Part shown: one piece after another, positions 60,445-64,000 of the stretch
Layout of the letters: the number at the start of each line of letters is the position of its first letter
How positions within the stretch are numbered: position 1 is the stretch's first letter
NCBI RefSeq assembly: GCF_000423085.1
Contig: NZ_KE383975.1
Location: 63,796-127,795 of the forward strand
Direction of reading: 5' to 3'
DNA: 64,000 nt
Source of the DNA: Granulicoccus phenolivorans DSM 17626 = NBRC 107789 = JCM 15570
GTDB taxonomy: Bacteria > Actinomycetota > Actinomycetes > Propionibacteriales > Propionibacteriaceae
Program-made: the position numbers and the translations under genes
The notes under the pieces: generated by a model
Database searches by the model: none
What the model was told of the DNA's origin: nothing
The model's input: only the letters and a program-made list of their open reading frames with translations

Positions 60445-61650
60445 ATGCCAGTACCTGAGGCACTCAAATCTGGCCCACTTGCCGGGATGAAGGTCATCGA
60501 CGCGGACACCCACATCACCGAGCCCGGTGATCTGTGGACCTCCCGCGTCTCCGCCAAGGACAAGGACCGCGTCCCGCGGCGGATCCGCGACGAGAACGGT
60601 CGCGACACCTGGTACTACAACGGCGACGACATCTTCGCCCGCCCGGCCGGTGCCGCGGCGATCATCACCAAGGACGGCCAGCGCCAGTCGTTCTGGGACT
60701 TCAACATCGAAGCCGGGATGCAGTGGGACGAGGTGGACCCCGGCGCGTACGACGTCAAGGAACGTCTGAAGTACATGGACGAGTGGGGCTTCCACGCCCA
60801 GATCGTCTACCCGAACACCGCCGGCTTCGGCGCCAACAAGCTGATCCAGATTCCGGACCAGGACCTGGGCCTGCTCATCGCACAGGTCTACAACACCGCC
60901 ATGGCCGAGTTCCAGGAGGAGTCCGGCGAGCGGATCTTCCCGATGGCGCTGCTGCCGTTCTGGGATCTCGAGGCGGCGATCAAGGAGGTCGAGCGGATCA
61001 CCGACCTCGGCCTGCGCGGCATCGCCATGGCCAGTGAGCCGCACTCCAGCGGCAAGCTGCCGACCCTGATCGATCCCTACTGGAACCCGCTGTGGGACGC
61101 CATCACCGACACCGGCCAGGTCGTGAACTTCCACGTCGGCGCCAGCGAGTTCGGCATGGACGCCTTCTTCAAGGGTGCCTGGGAGGGCCAGGACCGCTTC
61201 CGCCGCCACGTCGTGGGTGCCGCGCTGCTGGAGATGCACAACGCCAAGATCATGGCCAACCTGCTGACCAGTGACCTGATCGATCGGTACCCCAAGATCA
61301 AGTGGGTGTCGGTTGAAAGTGGCATCGGCTGGATTCCCTACGTCCTGGAGCGTCTGGAGTACCAGCTGCTGGAGTGGCGTGAACATGGTGGCGACAAGAT
61401 CAGCAGCCCGACCGAGAAGTTCCAGAAGAACGTCTACTCGTGCTTCTGGTTCGAGGAGACCGGCCCGATGCGCCAGCTGGACCGGATCGGCTTCGACTCC
61501 GTGCTGTTCGAGAGCGACTACCCGCACCCCACCTGCCTGTACCCCTCGCCGGTGGACCACGGCATCCGGGTGCTGGAGCCCTGGGGCCCGGAGATCACCC
61601 GCAAGATCATGAGCGAGAATGCCGCGGAGCTGTACCGGATTCCGATCTGA
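60445..61650 (+). CDS. Amidohydrolase-2 family protein (ACMSD-like)
   Basis: 401-residue TIM-barrel metal-dependent hydrolase or decarboxylase. Metal-site motif DADTHITEP (D21, H23) near the N-terminus, FHVGAS in the middle and FESDYPHPT near the end place it with amidohydrolase_2 proteins such as ACMS decarboxylase and LigW-type enzymes. These hydrolyse or decarboxylate ring-derived acids. GGAG 8 nt upstream supports ATG 60445. Just after the stop, CAACCGGATCCTG occurs twice in tandem. Confidence 0.87.
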   Translation: MPVPEALKSGPLAGMKVIDADTHITEPGDLWTSRVSAKDKDRVPRRIRDENGRDTWYYNGDDIFARPAGAAAIITKDGQRQSFWDFNIEAGMQWDEVDPGAYDVKERLKYMDEWGFHAQIVYPNTAGFGANKLIQIPDQDLGLLIAQVYNTAMAEFQEESGERIFPMALLPFWDLEAAIKEVERITDLGLRGIAMASEPHSSGKLPTLIDPYWNPLWDAITDTGQVVNFHVGASEFGMDAFFKGAWEGQDRFRRHVVGAALLEMHNAKIMANLLTSDLIDRYPKIKWVSVESGIGWIPYVLERLEYQLLEWREHGGDKISSPTEKFQKNVYSCFWFEETGPMRQLDRIGFDSVLFESDYPHPTCLYPSPVDHGIRVLEPWGPEITRKIMSENAAELYRIPI

Positions 61651-61798
61651 TCAACCGGATCCTGGTCAACCGGATCCTGATCACACAGTGACCGTCACGC
61701 TCCCTGCCGAGGCCCCGCGCCCCGGCAGGGAGCGTGCCGTCGTATCCACACCGTTCGGAGCCCGCGCAAGGTCGGGCGGCCCTGATTCCTGGAGAACC

Positions 61799-62875
61799 AT
61801 GAGCGCAACACCATCCTTCGGCCGCGCCCGAAGTATCGATCCGGCCTGGTTGGCCGCCGCGGAGCCGGAGGAGGTCCTCGATCCGGACCTGCCCATCATC
61901 GACACCGCGCACCACCTCTACGGTCCGACCGCGCCGCCGGGTACCTACCTGCTCGAGGAGTACCTCCACGACCTGGCCGGCGGCCACCGGGTGGTCGCCA
62001 GTGTGTACGTGGAGTGCGGATCGTTCTTCCGGCCGAGCGGGCCGGAGTATCTGCGTCCCCTGGGGGAGACCGAGGCGGTCAGCGGGCTCGCCGCGATCGC
62101 CGAGAGTGGCGCGTACGGGCCGACCCGGGTCGGCGCCGCGATCGTCGGAAAGGTCGATCTGGCACACCCGGACGCCGGCGCCGCCCTGGATGCGCACCTC
62201 GCGATCGGCGGTGGGCGATTCCGGGGCGTCCGCGATCCTGCGGCCTATGACAGTGATCCCAGCGTCGGCAACTGGAGTACCTCCGAGGGGCCGGGGCGGT
62301 ATGTCTCGGCCGAGTTCCGGCGCGGGGCCCAGGAGCTGTTCGCGCGGGGGCTGACCCTGGATGCCCTGGTGTTCTTCCATCAACTGCACGATGTGGTCGA
62401 CCTGGCGCAGGCCTTCCCCGAGGGCGGGATCGTGTTGGGCCACTGTGGCAGCCCGCTCGGCTACGGGCCCTACACCGACCGGGACGAGGTGTTCCGGATC
62501 TGGCGTACGCACATGACCGAACTGGCGCGCTGCCCCAACGTGCGGGTCAAACTCGGCGGGATGATGATCCGGTTGGCGGCCTTCGATTACCTGAACTCGC
62601 CACGCCCGGCCACCTCGACGCAACTGCACCGGGCCTGGGCGCCCTACCTCGACACCTGCCTCGAGCTGTTCGGGCCCCAGCGGTGCATGGTGGAAAGCAA
62701 CCTGCCCATCGAAAAGGTCGGCATCACCCCGAAGGCCCTGTTCAACACCCTCAAGCGGAGTGTCGCCGGGGGATCGCCCGCGGAGAAGGACGCGGTGCTG
62801 TCGGGGACGGCGCTGGACTTCTATCGCCTCGATCCCGACCTGCTCGCCGGGCCGGCGAGCGCGGAGCCCAACTGA
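61799..62875 (+). CDS. COG3618-type amidohydrolase
   Basis: 358-residue amidohydrolase-fold protein. IIDTAHHLYG (H38, H39) supplies the first metal-site strand, FFHQLHDVV and GIVLGHCGSPLG further ligands, and RCMVESNLPIEK the late Asp/Ser region, resembling lactonases and dicarboxylate-lactone hydrolases of this group. A lactone from the Baeyer-Villiger step is an attractive substrate (inference). GGAG precedes ATG 61799, 148 bp after the other amidohydrolase, probably the same operon. Confidence 0.85.
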   Translation: MSATPSFGRARSIDPAWLAAAEPEEVLDPDLPIIDTAHHLYGPTAPPGTYLLEEYLHDLAGGHRVVASVYVECGSFFRPSGPEYLRPLGETEAVSGLAAIAESGAYGPTRVGAAIVGKVDLAHPDAGAALDAHLAIGGGRFRGVRDPAAYDSDPSVGNWSTSEGPGRYVSAEFRRGAQELFARGLTLDALVFFHQLHDVVDLAQAFPEGGIVLGHCGSPLGYGPYTDRDEVFRIWRTHMTELARCPNVRVKLGGMMIRLAAFDYLNSPRPATSTQLHRAWAPYLDTCLELFGPQRCMVESNLPIEKVGITPKALFNTLKRSVAGGSPAEKDAVLSGTALDFYRLDPDLLAGPASAEPN

Positions 62876-62911
62876 GCCGTCGGCGCCGCCACCCGGCGGC
62901 GCCGGTCCGGC

Positions 62912-63208
62912 TCAACTCACGTGGGCCCGGACGGCGTCGAGTTCCTCGTCGTACCAGCCCCGGGACTTCGCGAACGCGACCATCTTGGTCAGCTCGGCAT
63001 CCCAGGCCGGGGTGCGGGCCTCGCCGGCCAGCTGCTGCAGCAGGGAGACCGGAATCCAGCCGTGCTGCTCGAACCGGGGCAGCCCGAGTTCCCGCACCCG
63101 CCCGGCCACATTTGCCGCCGCCGGGCGCACCTCGATGTCCAGTGACTTCATCTCAGTGGGCTGGAGCAGGTCCATCTCACCACTATCGAGATCGAGAACA
63201 ATCCGCAT
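62912..63208 (-). CDS. Hypothetical 98-residue protein
   Basis: Small acidic protein (MRIVLDLDSGEMDLL) with no family I recognise. The C-terminal half is helical with conserved-looking WDAELTKMVAFAKSRGWYDEELDAV. Codon use matches the neighbours and it fills the gap between convergent amidohydrolase and divergent TetR, so it is probably real. No ribosome-binding site precedes ATG 63208, suggesting a leaderless transcript. Confidence 0.6.
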   Translation of the reverse strand: MRIVLDLDSGEMDLLQPTEMKSLDIEVRPAAANVAGRVRELGLPRFEQHGWIPVSLLQQLAGEARTPAWDAELTKMVAFAKSRGWYDEELDAVRAHVS

Positions 63209-63238
63209 ACGATCATGCTACCGATTGGGGCAGAAAAA

Positions 63239-63257
63239 ATCATGTAGTATGTCATGT
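63239..63257 (+). promoter_or_regulatory. Probable TetR autoregulatory operator
   Basis: ATCATGTAGTATGTCATGT contains TCATGTAGTATGTCAT, matching the reverse complement of 38651-38666 at 14 of 16 positions, and a CATGTA direct repeat. It lies about 50 bp before the TetR start. Confidence 0.5.
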
Positions 63258-63307
63258 AAGCGGTAGGAAATTTGCCGCACGCTGACGTTTCATTGAAGGC
63301 GGTTGTG

Positions 63308-63907
63308 ATGGCGAAAAGACTCTCCCGCGAGGACTACTTCGAGGTTGCCCTGGATCTCCTGGCCAAGGGCGGCCTGGGGGCGGTCACCCTGGCCAGCATG
63401 TGCGAGGCGCTCGAGGTTACCCGGGGATCGTTCTACTACCACTTCAGTGGCGGGATCGGCGACTTCATGCGGCAACTGCTCAACTACTGGGCCGAACTGG
63501 TGGAGACGATCACCATCGACTGGAGGGCGCTGACCGCCGAAGAGGTCCTGCATGCCGTGCATGATCGCGCGATCAACTCCATGAACCACGAGGCCGAACG
63601 TGAGATCCGCGCGTACGGGCGGACCACGCCGGAGACCAACAAGGTGGTGGCCGCGGTCGACGCCCGGCGGCGTACCAACATCACCCGGGCACTCGAGGGT
63701 GCGGGCGTGTCTCCCAGTGACGCCGATGCGCTGGGCCGGATCGGCATCGCGCTGCTCATTGCCGAGCAGCAGAACGTACCGGTCGACCGGGAGGCCATGC
63801 GGGTGATGTACGACGAGTACCTGGAGTGGGCGCTGGCCAAGCTGCACCGGGCCACCGATGGGGTGCCGGTGTTGGCCCAGGGGGCCGGGGCGGCCGCCGA
63901 GGGCTGA
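63308..63907 (+). CDS. TetR-family transcriptional regulator
   Basis: 199-residue TetR regulator. The N-terminal DNA-binding domain reads EDYFEVALDLLAKGGLGAV and ASMCEALEVTRGSFYYHF, the canonical helix-turn-helix; the remaining 145 residues form the ligand-binding helical domain. AAGG 8 nt upstream supports ATG 63308. Likely a repressor of itself and, by operator match, of the flavin reductase gene 25 kb away. Confidence 0.93.
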   Translation: MAKRLSREDYFEVALDLLAKGGLGAVTLASMCEALEVTRGSFYYHFSGGIGDFMRQLLNYWAELVETITIDWRALTAEEVLHAVHDRAINSMNHEAEREIRAYGRTTPETNKVVAAVDARRRTNITRALEGAGVSPSDADALGRIGIALLIAEQQNVPVDREAMRVMYDEYLEWALAKLHRATDGVPVLAQGAGAAAEG

Positions 63908-63970
63908 ATGGGCTTCGCTCGGCCGAGTGATCAGCCGCGGATCGGGCGGAGGGTTGCGCTTCTTCGGGCA

Positions 63971-63993
63971 GTACAGTACCGTCTGGTATGTGA
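63971..63993 (+). promoter_or_regulatory. Island motif promoter for a gene beyond the right edge
   Basis: CAGTACAGTACCGTCTGGTATG repeats the GTACCGT and GGTATG words of the island. It probably serves a plus-strand gene starting past 64000, showing that the island continues. Confidence 0.4.
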
Positions 63994-64000
63994 GCAGCAA

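Overview
The window is high-GC DNA from an actinobacterium. Supporting signs are GCC/GTC/CTG-rich codon use, frequent GTG starts, ATGA/GTGA stop-start overlaps, genes that look leaderless, mycothiol-type genes, F420/flavin luciferase-fold enzymes, mycofactocin-type dehydrogenases and a DesK/LuxR two-component pair. Dense GCGTACGC palindromes would suit a Propionibacteriaceae-like genome, but I cannot confirm the taxon. No rRNA, tRNA, insertion sequence, phage gene or CRISPR array was seen.

Left part (1-33.2 kb): housekeeping and poorly understood conserved genes. After a repeat-rich edge (1-475) and a class I aminotransferase comes a compact minus-strand cluster (6946 down to 1817) matching the uncharacterised STM4015-4014-4013-4012-4011 set: leucine-rich repeat protein, ATP-grasp-like protein, sulfatase-like hydrolase and two radical SAM enzymes. 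Then follow an AEC permease, a catalase, a GNAT-MazG fusion with an RND pump, a membrane-anchored PEP/pyruvate-binding-like coiled-coil protein, glutamine-dependent NAD synthetase, a patatin/mycothiol-isomerase pair, a VWA lipoprotein, a three-gene operon (MshA-like glycosyltransferase, MshB-like deacetylase, large PEP/pyruvate-binding protein), a YjbR protein, a zinc-ribbon thioredoxin, the AMMECR1/MEMO/radical-SAM trio, and an ABC transporter with its own two-component system behind a perfect 16-bp palindrome.

Right part (33.3-64 kb): a large catabolic island. It holds a DUF35/thiolase-fold pair like the Ltp2 retro-aldolases, ferredoxin and P450, a flavin reductase fused to an IclR-type effector domain, MmgE/PrpD, two luciferase-fold oxidoreductases, a MoxR/VWA pair, an NTF2-like protein, PadR and TetR regulators, two isochorismatase-fold proteins lacking the nucleophilic cysteine, a maleate-isomerase-type enzyme, an extradiol-type VOC protein, an alpha/beta hydrolase that has lost its catalytic Ser and His, a ferredoxin reductase, an FMO, a Baeyer-Villiger monooxygenase with DoxX, an NDMA-type alcohol dehydrogenase, a mycofactocin-type SDR, a double CaiB/BaiF CoA-transferase and two amidohydrolases. 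The chemistry implied is hydroxylation, alcohol/ketone oxidation, Baeyer-Villiger oxidation, CoA activation, retro-aldol cleavage and hydrolysis of a cyclic or branched compound; the substrate cannot be read from sequence.

The island's promoters carry three recurring motifs: AGACTA-type sites at -35 TTGACA boxes (PadR itself, CoA-transferase, amidohydrolase), ATGTAGTATGT sites (TetR and flavin reductase), and CAGTATGG/CCGTACGG sites at most other divergent promoters. This points to a regulon built from many short divergent units.
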